64,000 nt of DNA from Fundidesulfovibrio putealis DSM 16056 (GTDB lineage: Bacteria > Desulfobacterota > Desulfovibrionia > Desulfovibrionales > Desulfovibrionaceae): contig NZ_AUBQ01000012.1 of assembly GCF_000429325.1 (NCBI RefSeq), positions 124,001 through 188,000 on the forward strand, in the 5' to 3' direction. A model generated the notes under the pieces. It was not told the DNA's origin and did not search any database. It saw only the letters and a list, made by a program, of their open reading frames with translations. Shown here one piece after another: positions 16,352-25,210 of this stretch (its first letter is position 1; each line of letters starts with the position of its first letter). Both the position numbers and the translations under genes were made by a program.

Positions 16352-17008
16352 ATGTACGTCGGTCTGAAAATGCTGAAAGACTTTGTCACGGTCACTCCGA
16401 AGACGCCCGTGGCGAAAGTGCAGGATCTGCTCGAAAAGCAGGCGTTGGGCATGCTTCTGGTAACCGAAGGCGACAAGGCCGTGGGCTATGTGCGCAAGGC
16501 GGACGTGTCCGCCGCCCTGCCCTCGGTGATGTCCACCCTGGAGAAGCACGAGGCCCTGTATCTGCTCTCCAGGCTGACCGTTGACAAGATCATGCACCGC
16601 GACATCGTCACCGTGCACCCGGAGATGGAGATCGAGGCCGCCGCCGAGATGATGTACCAGAAGAAGCTCTCCGGGCTTGCCGTGGTGGATTCCACCGGAA
16701 AACTCGTCGGCTACATCAACCGAACGGTCATGCTCGATTTCCTGATAGAGGAGATGGGCTTTCGCCAGGGCGGTTCGCGAATATTCTTCGAGGTGGAGGA
16801 CAAACGCGGCGTGCTCCACGCCATCGCGGGCGTCATCAAGGACAAGGGCGTCTCCATCATCTCCACGGCGACCTTCCCCTTGGGCGGCAAGCGTCAACTG
16901 GTCATTCGCCTGGCCACGGACGATCCCTCCGAGATCATCGCCGAACTGGAGGCCCAGGGCTATCGCATGAACACCCCGGATGATTTTTCCGGAGAGTGGG
17001 CACGCTGA
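16352..17008 (+). CDS. CBS-pair and ACT domain sensor protein
   Basis: 218 residues from ATG 16352, chosen because TGGAGGT lies seven bases upstream. Two CBS domains (about 8-60 and 75-135, the second starting DKIMHRDIVTVHPEMEIEAA) bind adenosyl nucleotides in this superfamily. They are followed by an ACT domain (about 143-218, FFEVEDKRGVLHAIAGVIKD) that usually binds amino acids. No membrane or catalytic segment is seen, so it is probably a cytoplasmic ligand sensor. Its stop overlaps the next ATPase start (TGATG). It is therefore the first gene of the transporter operon and may gauge energy or amino-acid state for it. Confidence 0.85.
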   Translation: MYVGLKMLKDFVTVTPKTPVAKVQDLLEKQALGMLLVTEGDKAVGYVRKADVSAALPSVMSTLEKHEALYLLSRLTVDKIMHRDIVTVHPEMEIEAAAEMMYQKKLSGLAVVDSTGKLVGYINRTVMLDFLIEEMGFRQGGSRIFFEVEDKRGVLHAIAGVIKDKGVSIISTATFPLGGKRQLVIRLATDDPSEIIAELEAQGYRMNTPDDFSGEWAR

Positions 17009-17790
17009 TGACCCTGCTGGACGTTTCTGACGTCACCCTGACCTTCAAGGGCATCGCCGCGCTGGTGAGCGTCTGCTTCCAGGTGGAGGAGGGGCAGATC
17101 GTCTCGCTCATCGGCCCCAACGGGGCGGGCAAGACCAGCATGCTCAACTGCATCTCCGGGCGCTACCACCCGGAGGCTGGCTCCATCACCTTGGCCGGAA
17201 GCGAGCTCCTCAAGGTCCCGACCCATCGGCGCACCTCCATGGGGCTCTCGCGCACCTTCCAGAACATCGCCCTGTTCCGGGGCCTCTCAGTGCTGGACAA
17301 CCTCATGGTGGGCCGCCACGCGCAGCTGAAATACGGCCTTTTGTCCTCCATCCTCTACTTCGGCGCGGCCCGCCGGGCTGAGGACGCCCACCGACGCAGG
17401 GTGGAAGAGATCATCGACTTTCTGAACCTCTCCCCCTACCGCCACCAGCCCGCCGGGCTTCTGCCCTACGGCCTGCAGAAGCGCGTGGAGCTAGGGCGTG
17501 CGCTGGCGGCCGAGCCCCGGCTTCTGCTGCTCGACGAGCCAATGGCCGGGATGAACCTGGAGGAGACCGAGGACATGGCCCGCTTCGTCCTGGACATCAA
17601 CGAGGAGTGGGGCCTGACCGTGCTCCTGGTGGAGCACGACATGGGCGTGGTCATGAACATTTCGCATCAGGTGGTGGTGCTGGACTTCGGGCAGGTGCTG
17701 GCCCAGGGCGCGCCGGAGGCCGTGCAGGCCGACCCCAAGGTGCTGGCCGCATACCTGGGAAGCGAAGACGCGACCTTCCTGGGCAGGTGA
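17008..17790 (+). CDS. livG: Branched-chain-type ABC transporter ATPase (LivG-like)
   Basis: 260 residues. One of two ATPases powering a HAAT-family importer. Walker A GPNGAGKT (about 36-43), signature segment LPYGLQKRVELGRAL (a relaxed LSGGQ, common in LivG) and Walker B LLLLDEPMAGMN are present, with an H-loop in LLVEHDMGVV. Coupled to the CBS-ACT gene by a 1-bp overlap and followed after 7 bp by an acyl-CoA synthetase. The substrate is unlikely to be branched-chain amino acids given two CoA-ligase neighbours. Confidence 0.92.
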   Translation: MTLLDVSDVTLTFKGIAALVSVCFQVEEGQIVSLIGPNGAGKTSMLNCISGRYHPEAGSITLAGSELLKVPTHRRTSMGLSRTFQNIALFRGLSVLDNLMVGRHAQLKYGLLSSILYFGAARRAEDAHRRRVEEIIDFLNLSPYRHQPAGLLPYGLQKRVELGRALAAEPRLLLLDEPMAGMNLEETEDMARFVLDINEEWGLTVLLVEHDMGVVMNISHQVVVLDFGQVLAQGAPEAVQADPKVLAAYLGSEDATFLGR

Positions 17791-17797
17791 AGCACGC

Positions 17798-19690
17798 ATG
17801 ACCTACCACAAGACACTCCCCGGGCTGCTGATCGATCAGGCCAAGGCCAGGCCCAACCAGTCCGCGCTGCGCGAGAAGGAGCTGGGCATCTGGCAGACCG
17901 TCAGCTGGCGGCAGTACCTGGACACCGCCGCGCAGTTTGCCGCCGGGCTCGCCGAGCTGGGCCTTGGCAAGGGCGACATCGTGATCCTCATCGGCGACAA
18001 CCGCCCGGAGTGGCTGTTCGCGGAGCTGGCCATCCAGTCGCTGGGCGGCATGGCTCTGGGCCTCTACCAGGACGCCCCCGCCGACGAGATCGCCTACGTG
18101 TTCGAACTGTCCCAGGCCAAGCTGGTGGTGGCCGAGGACCAGGAGCAGGTGGACAAGATCCTCTCCATACGCGACTCGCTCGCGGACCTGCGCCACATCG
18201 TCTACCACGACCCCAAGGGCATGGCCGGGTACTCAAGCGACGGCCTGATGCGCTTCGAGGACGTGTGCCGCAAGGACGAGTCCGCCGTCCGGGACTTCGA
18301 GGCGCGGGTGGCGGCCCTCTCCCCGGAGGACCCCTGCCTGATCGCCACCACGTCCGGCACCACGGGGCGGCCCAAGCTGGCCGTGCTCTCCCACAGGAAC
18401 CTGTTGTCCATGGCCTCCAACCTGGGGCAGGTGGACCCCAAGCGCCCCGGCGACGAGTTCGTGTCCTTCCTGCCCCTGGCCTGGATGGGCGAACAGATGA
18501 TGGCCGTGGCCTCGGCCCTGCTGTTCGGCTTCTGCGTGAGTTTTCCCGAAGAGCCGGACACGGTGCAAGAAAACATCCGCGAGATCGGCCCGCATATCCT
18601 CTTCTCGCCGCCGCGCGTGTGGGAGAATCTGGCGGCCAGAGTTCGGGTGAAGATCATGGAGACCACCCCGTTCAAGCGGGCGCTCTTCAACCTGTTCATG
18701 CCGGTGGGCGAACGCTACGCGCAGGTGCGCTTCGAAGGCGGCAAGCCCGGCCTCTTGCTGGGCCTGGCCTACGCCCTGGCCGAAGCGATGCTGTTTCGCG
18801 CGCTCAAGGACCGGCTGGGCTTTTCGCGCGTGCGCTCCGCCAGCACGGGCGGCGCGGCGCTAGGGCCGGACACCATGAAGTTCTTCCACGCCATCGGGGT
18901 GAACCTCAAGCAGATCTACGGCCAGACGGAAATTGCGGGCATCTCCTGCATCCACGAGAACGGCAAGGTGGATTACCTTTCCGTGGGCAAGCCCATTCCG
19001 GAGACCGAGATCAGGCTCTCCGAGGAGGGCGAGATCCTCTCGCGCAGCCCGGCGGTGTTCCTGGGCTATTACAAGAACGAGAAGGCCACCGCCGAAACCC
19101 TTGAGGACGGCTGGCTGCGTTCCGGCGACGCCGGACACTTCGACGAGCAGGGGCGACTGGTGGTCATCGACCGGCTGAAGGACGTGATGCTCCTGGCCGG
19201 GGGCACGCGCTTCTCCCCGCAGTTCGTGGAGAACAAGCTCAAGTTCTCGCCCTTCATCAAGGAGGCCTCGGTGCTCGGGCGCGGGCGCGACTACCTGACG
19301 GCCATCATCTGCATCGACGGCGAGATCGCCGGGCGCTGGGCCGAGGGACGCCAGATCACCTACACCACCTACCAGGACCTGGCCGCCAAGCCCGAGGTGT
19401 ACGGGCTCGTGAAAGAGGAGGTGGCCAGGATCAACGCGGTGCTGCCCGCAGACATCCGCGTGCGGCGCTTCGCCCTGCTCTTCAAGGAGTTCGACCCCGA
19501 CGACGGGGAGATGACCCGCACCCGCAAAGTGCGCCGCCAGATCGTGGAGGAGCGTTACCAGCCGCTGGTGGAGGCCCTGTTCACCAGCCAGGAAGGCGTG
19601 GACCTGACCGTGTCCATCCAATACCAGGACGGCCGCTCGCGGCGCATGGCCGGGCCCATCCGGCTCGAGACCATGGAAGAAGGAGCCTAG
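17798..19690 (+). CDS. Long-chain-type acyl-CoA synthetase (AMP-forming)
   Basis: 630 residues. Activates a carboxylic acid to its CoA thioester via acyl-AMP. The P-loop TSGTTGRPK (185-193), the YGQTE motif (KQIYGQTEIAG) and the WLRSGDAG and DRLKDVMLLAGG adenylation motifs are intact. Length fits the FadD15/FACS class. Unusually, the gene sits inside the transporter operon between the ATPase and the first permease (1 bp before the next start). This suggests that the imported substrate is trapped as CoA ester. The substrate could be a fatty, aromatic or branched acid. Confidence 0.92.
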   Translation: MTYHKTLPGLLIDQAKARPNQSALREKELGIWQTVSWRQYLDTAAQFAAGLAELGLGKGDIVILIGDNRPEWLFAELAIQSLGGMALGLYQDAPADEIAYVFELSQAKLVVAEDQEQVDKILSIRDSLADLRHIVYHDPKGMAGYSSDGLMRFEDVCRKDESAVRDFEARVAALSPEDPCLIATTSGTTGRPKLAVLSHRNLLSMASNLGQVDPKRPGDEFVSFLPLAWMGEQMMAVASALLFGFCVSFPEEPDTVQENIREIGPHILFSPPRVWENLAARVRVKIMETTPFKRALFNLFMPVGERYAQVRFEGGKPGLLLGLAYALAEAMLFRALKDRLGFSRVRSASTGGAALGPDTMKFFHAIGVNLKQIYGQTEIAGISCIHENGKVDYLSVGKPIPETEIRLSEEGEILSRSPAVFLGYYKNEKATAETLEDGWLRSGDAGHFDEQGRLVVIDRLKDVMLLAGGTRFSPQFVENKLKFSPFIKEASVLGRGRDYLTAIICIDGEIAGRWAEGRQITYTTYQDLAAKPEVYGLVKEEVARINAVLPADIRVRRFALLFKEFDPDDGEMTRTRKVRRQIVEERYQPLVEALFTSQEGVDLTVSIQYQDGRSRRMAGPIRLETMEEGA

Positions 19691-19691
19691 C

Positions 19692-20579
19692 GTGGAATAT
19701 TATCTCCAGGTGTTCATATCCGGGCTGGTGGTGGGCTCCATCTACTCGCTGGTGGCTCTGGGCTTCGTGATCATCTACAAGGCCACCAAGGTGGTCAACT
19801 TCGCCCAGGGCGAGCTCTTGATGCTGGGCGCTTACGTATGCTTCTCGCTCACCGTGGAGTACGGCCTGCCGTTTCCGGCCGCCTTCCTGCTGACGCTCTG
19901 CTTCTCGCTTGTGCTGGGCCTGACGGTTGAGCGCCTGGCGCTTAGGCCCCTCATCGGGCAACCCATAATAAGCGTGGTCATGGTCACCATCGGGCTGTCC
20001 TCGGTGCTCAAGTCGCTGGTGCAGTTCGTCTGGGGCACCCAGATCAGGGTGTTCCCCCAGGTGCTGCCCGTGGCCCCGGTCACGATCGGCGGGCTGCCCG
20101 TGGCACCGGTGTACATCGTGGCCTTCGCCCTGTCGCTTGCGCTCTTCGTGGCCTTCTCGGCCTTCTTCAAGTACTCGCGCACCGGCATCGCCATGCGGGC
20201 CACGGCCTACGATCAGGCCGCAGCCGCCTCCATGGGCATCTCCATCAAACGCATCTTCGCAATGTCCTGGTGCATCGCGGCGGTGGTCTCGGCCATCGGC
20301 GGGGTCATCCTGGGCAACATCAACGGCATCAACTCCCAGCTGGGCTATCTGGGGCTCAAGGTGTTCCCGGCGGTCATCCTGGGCGGGCTGGACAGCATGC
20401 TGGGCGCGGCCCTGGGCGGGCTCATCATCGGAATCCTGGAGAACGTCTGCGACGGTCTGGCCAAGGACATCCTGGGGCTGGACGGCTTCAGGGACGTGGC
20501 GGCCTTCGTGGTGCTGGTGATCGTGCTGATGATAAAACCCCACGGGCTGTTCGGCACCCATGAGATAGAGAGGGTCTAG
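19692..20579 (+). CDS. livH: Branched-chain-type ABC permease (LivH-like)
   Basis: 295 residues starting at GTG 19692, with GGAG upstream inside the preceding gene's end. Polytopic inner-membrane protein with the GxxxGxIYSLVALGFVIIYKAT start and VNFAQGELLMLGAY segment typical of LivH. The FKYSRTGIAMRATAYDQAAA cytoplasmic loop contacts the ATPases. It starts one base after the synthetase stop and ends one base before livM. Confidence 0.92.
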   Translation: MEYYLQVFISGLVVGSIYSLVALGFVIIYKATKVVNFAQGELLMLGAYVCFSLTVEYGLPFPAAFLLTLCFSLVLGLTVERLALRPLIGQPIISVVMVTIGLSSVLKSLVQFVWGTQIRVFPQVLPVAPVTIGGLPVAPVYIVAFALSLALFVAFSAFFKYSRTGIAMRATAYDQAAAASMGISIKRIFAMSWCIAAVVSAIGGVILGNINGINSQLGYLGLKVFPAVILGGLDSMLGAALGGLIIGILENVCDGLAKDILGLDGFRDVAAFVVLVIVLMIKPHGLFGTHEIERV

Positions 20580-20580
20580 C

Positions 20581-21630
20581 ATGCAGGACAAGTGCGGGCT
20601 GTTCTTCTGTTCCTACCGGGCCGAGTCGGCCCTGTTCCCCAGCGGATTCCAGCGAGCCTGCCTCGCGGCGTTTCTCCTGGCTCTGGTCATCATTCCCCTG
20701 GGCATCAACAGCTACTATGTATCCATCCTCTGCCTGATGAACATCGCGGTGATCGGCGCGGTGTCGCTCAACCTGCTCACCGGGCTGTGCGGACAGATTT
20801 CGCTTGGGCACGGGGCCTTTTTCGGGGTGGGCGCGTACACGGCGGGCATCCTGGCGGCCAAGGGCGTGCCGTTCCTCGTCACGCTGCCCGCATCCGGCGC
20901 GGTTGCCGCGCTGGCGGGCATGGCCTTCGGGCTGCCTTCGCTTCGGCTCAAGGGCATCTATCTGGCCATCGCAAGCCTGGCCGCGCAGCTCATCCTGGAG
21001 TACGTGTTCCTGCACTGGGAATCCATGACCGGAGGGTCCAACGGGCTTATGCTCATGGCCCCGGAGATCTTCGGCCTGAAGTTCGATTCGGACATCAAGA
21101 TGTTCTACCTCACCCTGGCCGTGGCCGCGCTGACCGTGCTGGCCGTGTCCAACATCACCCGCACCCGGCCCGGGCGCGCCTTCGTGGCCATCCGCGACCA
21201 CTATCTCTCGGCGGAGATCGTGGGGGTGAACCTGTTCGCCGGGAAGCTCCAGGCCTTCGGGCTGAGCTCCTTCCTGGCCGGAGTGGGCGGCTGCCTGTGG
21301 GCCCACTACACCAACTTCATCACCCCGGAGCAGTTCAACATCGGCCTGTCCATCAACTATCTGGCCATGATCATCATCGGCGGCCTTGGCAGCGTGCTGG
21401 GGGCCGTCTTCGGGGCCGTTTTCCTGACCGTGCTGCCCGAGGCCCTGAACGCGGTGGCCGCGCTGGCGGGCCAGATGCTCGGCGGCGACCCCACGGCCAG
21501 CCTGGCCGCCCTCAAGGGCGGCGTGTTCGGCCTAGTGCTGACCCTGTTTCTTATCTTCGAGCCGGACGGGCTGGCCCAGCGCTGGCGCATGGCCAAGGCC
21601 TACTGGAAGCTCTACCCCTTCGCCCATTAA
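20581..21630 (+). CDS. livM: Branched-chain-type ABC permease (LivM-like)
   Basis: 349 residues. Second membrane subunit of the importer: NLLTGLCGQISLGHGAFFGVGAYTAG is the LivM hallmark, and the loop TRTRPGRAFVAIRDHYLSAEIVGVN is the ATPase contact. Multiple hydrophobic segments throughout. It follows livH directly and precedes the binding-protein gene by 32 bp. Confidence 0.92.
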   Translation: MQDKCGLFFCSYRAESALFPSGFQRACLAAFLLALVIIPLGINSYYVSILCLMNIAVIGAVSLNLLTGLCGQISLGHGAFFGVGAYTAGILAAKGVPFLVTLPASGAVAALAGMAFGLPSLRLKGIYLAIASLAAQLILEYVFLHWESMTGGSNGLMLMAPEIFGLKFDSDIKMFYLTLAVAALTVLAVSNITRTRPGRAFVAIRDHYLSAEIVGVNLFAGKLQAFGLSSFLAGVGGCLWAHYTNFITPEQFNIGLSINYLAMIIIGGLGSVLGAVFGAVFLTVLPEALNAVAALAGQMLGGDPTASLAALKGGVFGLVLTLFLIFEPDGLAQRWRMAKAYWKLYPFAH

Positions 21631-21662
21631 CCTGCAGCCATCAACAACACAGGAGGAACGCC

Positions 21663-22847
21663 GTGAAACATCCCCTCAGGCGACTCGCGCGCGCCCTGGC
21701 CGCCCTTGCACTCATCGTGGTGCTTGCGGCCCCGGCGGCCCTGGCCCAGGAAATCAGCATCGGCATGCTGGCGGACCTGTCCGGCCCCACCGCCGACGTC
21801 AGCACCCCTTACGCCAGCGGCCTGCGCGACGGCGCGAAATACATCAACGAGGCAGGACTCCTGGGCGCGGCCAAGCTGAAGTTCACCCTGGTGGACTACG
21901 CCTACAACGCCCAGCAGGCGCTCTCGGCCTACAAGAAGTTCACCTCGCAGGACAACATCCTCTTCCTGCAGGGCTGGGGCACCCAGGACACCGAGGCCCT
22001 GACCCAGTTCGTCACCAAGGACAAAATCCCCACCATCTCGGCCTCCTACTCGGCCCACCTCACCGACCCGAGCAAGGCCCCGTACAACTTCTTCATCGCT
22101 GCGGACTACTCCACCCAGGTCCGCGCGGCCCTCAAGTACTTCAAGGACAACTGGAAAGAGTCCCGCGCTCCCAAGCTGGCCCTCATGTATCCCAACGTGC
22201 CTTACGGGCTGGCCTCCATTCCCCCGGCCAAGGAATACGCCAAGGAGCTGGGTTTCGAACTGGTGGGCGAGGAGATCGTGGACCTGAAGGCCATGGACGC
22301 CACGGCTCAGTTGTTGCGCCTGGCCAAGGCCGCTCCGGACTTCACCTGGATCGGCGGCACCACCCAGAGCACGGCGGTGATCTTGAAGGACGCCCAGAAG
22401 CTCAACCTCAAGACCCAGTTCTTCACCAACATCTGGGGCGCGGACGAGAACCTGCCGCCCCTGGCCGGTCCCGCCGCAGAGGGCGTCATTTCCCTCCAGG
22501 CTGCCGTGGCCTACGGGCAGGACGTGCCCGGCATGAAGGCCATCGAGAAGCTGACCGGCGGCAAACCCCAGATGACCCACTACGTGCGCGGCTTCGCCAG
22601 CATGCTGGTCATGGCCGAGGGCATCAAGCGCGCCCAGGCCAAGGGCAAGCTCGGCGGCGAGGAGATCAAGGCGGCGCTTGAAACCCTGCGCGACTTCGAC
22701 CCCATGGGACTCACCGCGCCCATCAGCTACTTCCCGGACGACCATCGCCCCAACATGACCGCCTACCTCTACGTGTTCAAGGGCGGCAAGATGGAGCTTT
22801 TGGCCAAACAGTCCCTGGAGCGCAAAAAGGAATGGCTGGGCAAATAG
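21663..22847 (+). CDS. livK: Periplasmic substrate-binding protein (LivK/HAAT family)
   Basis: 394 residues from GTG 21663, with a strong AGGAGGA ribosome site. An N-terminal signal peptide (basic KHPLRRLARAL, hydrophobic core, cleavage near ALAQ) exports it. The mature protein is a type I periplasmic binding fold (ISIGMLADLSGPTADVSTPY start). It delivers substrate to LivHM. The strong Shine-Dalgarno is consistent with its excess over other subunits. Substrate unknown. Confidence 0.92.
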   Translation: MKHPLRRLARALAALALIVVLAAPAALAQEISIGMLADLSGPTADVSTPYASGLRDGAKYINEAGLLGAAKLKFTLVDYAYNAQQALSAYKKFTSQDNILFLQGWGTQDTEALTQFVTKDKIPTISASYSAHLTDPSKAPYNFFIAADYSTQVRAALKYFKDNWKESRAPKLALMYPNVPYGLASIPPAKEYAKELGFELVGEEIVDLKAMDATAQLLRLAKAAPDFTWIGGTTQSTAVILKDAQKLNLKTQFFTNIWGADENLPPLAGPAAEGVISLQAAVAYGQDVPGMKAIEKLTGGKPQMTHYVRGFASMLVMAEGIKRAQAKGKLGGEEIKAALETLRDFDPMGLTAPISYFPDDHRPNMTAYLYVFKGGKMELLAKQSLERKKEWLGK

Positions 22848-22913
22848 CCTTGGGCGAGGCGCGCGCCACGCCCGCCACGTCCGATTGTCCGCTTGAACAG
22901 CCTGGAGGCCCTG

Positions 22914-23711
22914 GTGGATCTGCTCTGCGTTGAAAATCTCGAGGTCGTGTACAACGACGTGATCCTGGTGCTCAAAGGCCTGTCGCTCACCTGTGGCGAC
23001 GGGCGGATCACCGCCCTCCTGGGGGCCAACGGGGCAGGGAAATCCACCACCCTCAAGGCCATCTCCGGGCTCCTGATGGGCGAGGAAGGCAAGATAACGG
23101 ACGGGCGTGTGCTTCTGGACGGCGCGCCCATCCACAACCAGCCGCCGGAGCGCATCGTGCGCGCCGGAGTGTTCCAGGTGATGGAGGGCAGGCGGGTCTT
23201 CCAGGACATGACCGTGGAGGAAAACCTGCGCTGCGGAGGCTACACCCGTCCAGGTTCCGAGCGGACCGAGTCCCTGGACATGGTTTACGGCTACTTCCCC
23301 CGCCTCAAGGAACGCCGCAAACAGCTGGCTGGCTACATGTCCGGCGGGGAGCAGCAAATGCTGGCCATCGGGCGCGCGCTCATGGCCAAGCCCAGGCTGC
23401 TGCTGCTGGACGAGCCGTCGCTGGGGCTGGCCCCGCTGCTGGTGGAGGAGATCTTCGAGATAATCGCCCGGGTCAACCGCGAAGCCGGGGCCACAATCCT
23501 CCTGGTGGAGCAGAACGCCAGGGCGGCGCTGAACATCGCCCACAACGGCTACATCATGGAAAACGGGCGCATCGTGCTGGAGGGCGAGTCCCAGACGCTG
23601 CTGAACAACCCCGACGTCCAGGAATTCTACCTGGGGCTGTCCCACGGCGGCTTGAAACGCGATTACCGTGACGTCAAGCACTACCGCAGGCGCAAGCGCT
23701 GGCTGGGTTAA
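22914..23711 (+). CDS. livF: Branched-chain-type ABC transporter ATPase (LivF-like)
   Basis: 265 residues. Start GTG 22914 chosen because GGAGG lies six bases upstream; a TTG at 22893 is in frame but has no such site. Walker A GANGAGKS, signature MSGGEQQM, Walker B LLLLDEPSLGLAP and H-loop LLVEQN are visible. Partner of the LivG-like ATPase; the pair with LivHMK makes a complete importer. Confidence 0.92.
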   Translation: MDLLCVENLEVVYNDVILVLKGLSLTCGDGRITALLGANGAGKSTTLKAISGLLMGEEGKITDGRVLLDGAPIHNQPPERIVRAGVFQVMEGRRVFQDMTVEENLRCGGYTRPGSERTESLDMVYGYFPRLKERRKQLAGYMSGGEQQMLAIGRALMAKPRLLLLDEPSLGLAPLLVEEIFEIIARVNREAGATILLVEQNARAALNIAHNGYIMENGRIVLEGESQTLLNNPDVQEFYLGLSHGGLKRDYRDVKHYRRRKRWLG

Positions 23712-23744
23712 CCGGATATTTCCATTTTCCCGCAGGAGGACTGC

Positions 23745-24998
23745 ATGACCACGGAGCGTCCCTACCACGACGTCGAAACCCTCCCGGCAGCAGAGCGCGA
23801 GGCCCTGCTGCTGTCGCGCGTTCAGGAGCTTACCGCCCACGCCTGGGCCAACGCGCCAGCCTTTCGCGTCCGCATGGAGCAGGCCGGGCTTTCCCCCGCC
23901 GACATAACCGGCATGGACGCCTTCGCGCGCATCCCGGTGCTGCGCAAAAAGGACCTGATGGCCGCCCAGGCCCAGGGAGTGCGGCTGGGCGGACTCTTGG
24001 GCGTGGATTTCGGGCGGCTTCGCCACGTGTATCAGTCGCCCGGCCCGATCTACGACCCGGAGAGCCGCGAGCCTGACTCCTGGGGCTGGACCGAGGCGTT
24101 CCACGCTGCCGGGTTCCGTCCGGGCGGCCTGGTGCAGAACACCTTCAGCTACCACCTCACCCCGGCGGGCATGATGTTCGAGGAACCCCTGCATGAGCTC
24201 GGCTGCGCCGTGATTCCAGCCGGACCGGGCAACACCCCGGTCCAGATCGAGCTTTTATCTCGCCTGCCGGTGACTGGCTTCGTGGGCATGACCAGCTACC
24301 TGCGCGCCATTGGCGAGAAGGCGCTGGAAATGGGACTCGATCCCAAGAGGGATTTCCAACTTCAAGTGGGGTTCGTGGCCGCCGAGCGGCTCTCCGAGTC
24401 GCTGCGATCCGAGGTGGAGGCCATGTTCGGCATGGTCATCCGCCAGGGCTACGGCACGGCGGACGTGGGGGCCATCGCCTACGAGTGCCGGGAACTGGGC
24501 GGCATGCACGCCACCAGCCGGGGCATTGTGGAGATTTGCGACCCGCAGTCCGGCCTTCCGGTGGAGGCAGGCGAGATCGGCGAGGTGGTGTTCACGCCTT
24601 TCTGCAAGGACTACCCTCTCATCCGTCTGGCCACGGGCGATCTCTCCGCCTTCAGCCTGGACGTCTGCCCCTGCGGGCGCACCGCGCCCAAGCTCAGGGG
24701 TATCCTTGGCCGCGTAGACGACACGGCAAAGGTCAAGGGACAGTTCCTCTACGTCGCCCAAGTGGCCCAGGCCGTGGCCCTTTTCCCGGCGATTTCCGCC
24801 TGGCAGGTCGTGGTGGACAACCCCGGAGGCAAGGACAGGCTGCGGCTGCGCTATGCCTGTGGCGCCGACATGGATGAGGACGCACTGCGGGAACAGTTCC
24901 AGGCGCTATGCAAGTTGCGCCCGGAGTTGGAAGCGTGCGAAGCCGATGATTTCCAGGATGAGGGGAAAAAGCTTGTCGACCTTAGAGTGTATGAATGA
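23745..24998 (+). CDS. PaaK-type (phenylacetate-CoA ligase-like) adenylating enzyme
   Basis: 417 residues, ribosome site AGGAGGA. It belongs to the PaaK branch of AMP-forming CoA ligases: the N-terminal region HAWANAPAFRVRMEQAG, the YHLTPAGMMFEEPLHELG segment, GYGTADVG, and the C-terminal Cys-containing CPCGRTAPKL with GRVDD are typical. It would activate an aryl or similar acid to CoA. Last gene of the transporter operon, giving two CoA ligases for one importer. Phenylacetate itself is not proven. Confidence 0.85.
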   Translation: MTTERPYHDVETLPAAEREALLLSRVQELTAHAWANAPAFRVRMEQAGLSPADITGMDAFARIPVLRKKDLMAAQAQGVRLGGLLGVDFGRLRHVYQSPGPIYDPESREPDSWGWTEAFHAAGFRPGGLVQNTFSYHLTPAGMMFEEPLHELGCAVIPAGPGNTPVQIELLSRLPVTGFVGMTSYLRAIGEKALEMGLDPKRDFQLQVGFVAAERLSESLRSEVEAMFGMVIRQGYGTADVGAIAYECRELGGMHATSRGIVEICDPQSGLPVEAGEIGEVVFTPFCKDYPLIRLATGDLSAFSLDVCPCGRTAPKLRGILGRVDDTAKVKGQFLYVAQVAQAVALFPAISAWQVVVDNPGGKDRLRLRYACGADMDEDALREQFQALCKLRPELEACEADDFQDEGKKLVDLRVYE

Positions 24999-25210
24999 TC
25001 CCAATGAAACCACGCCTTCATGGTCTCGGGTCGCCTTTGTTGCCTCTTTGGCAGCTCGAAACGCTTCCACGGAGTCCATGCAGGTTTCCCCTCTCTCAGC
25101 CGCCTCCCGCGTTCCGGGCATGGATTGCTTAAGGCGAGATCAACGGCGCATCCTAAGGAGAGAGGCAATCCCAGACATTTCTTTTTCGAGCCCTGCTTTT
25201 TCCCAGCCGG
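24999..25210. other. Convergent intergenic region
   Basis: The plus-strand liv operon meets the minus-strand molybdoenzyme gene here. I see no clear terminator hairpin or credible small gene. Confidence 0.4.

Noticed and set aside
21627-24194. 855-codon antisense frame over livK-livF-paaK
   Set aside because: It is a shadow of GC-rich genes on the plus strand, which carry clear domains and ribosome sites.
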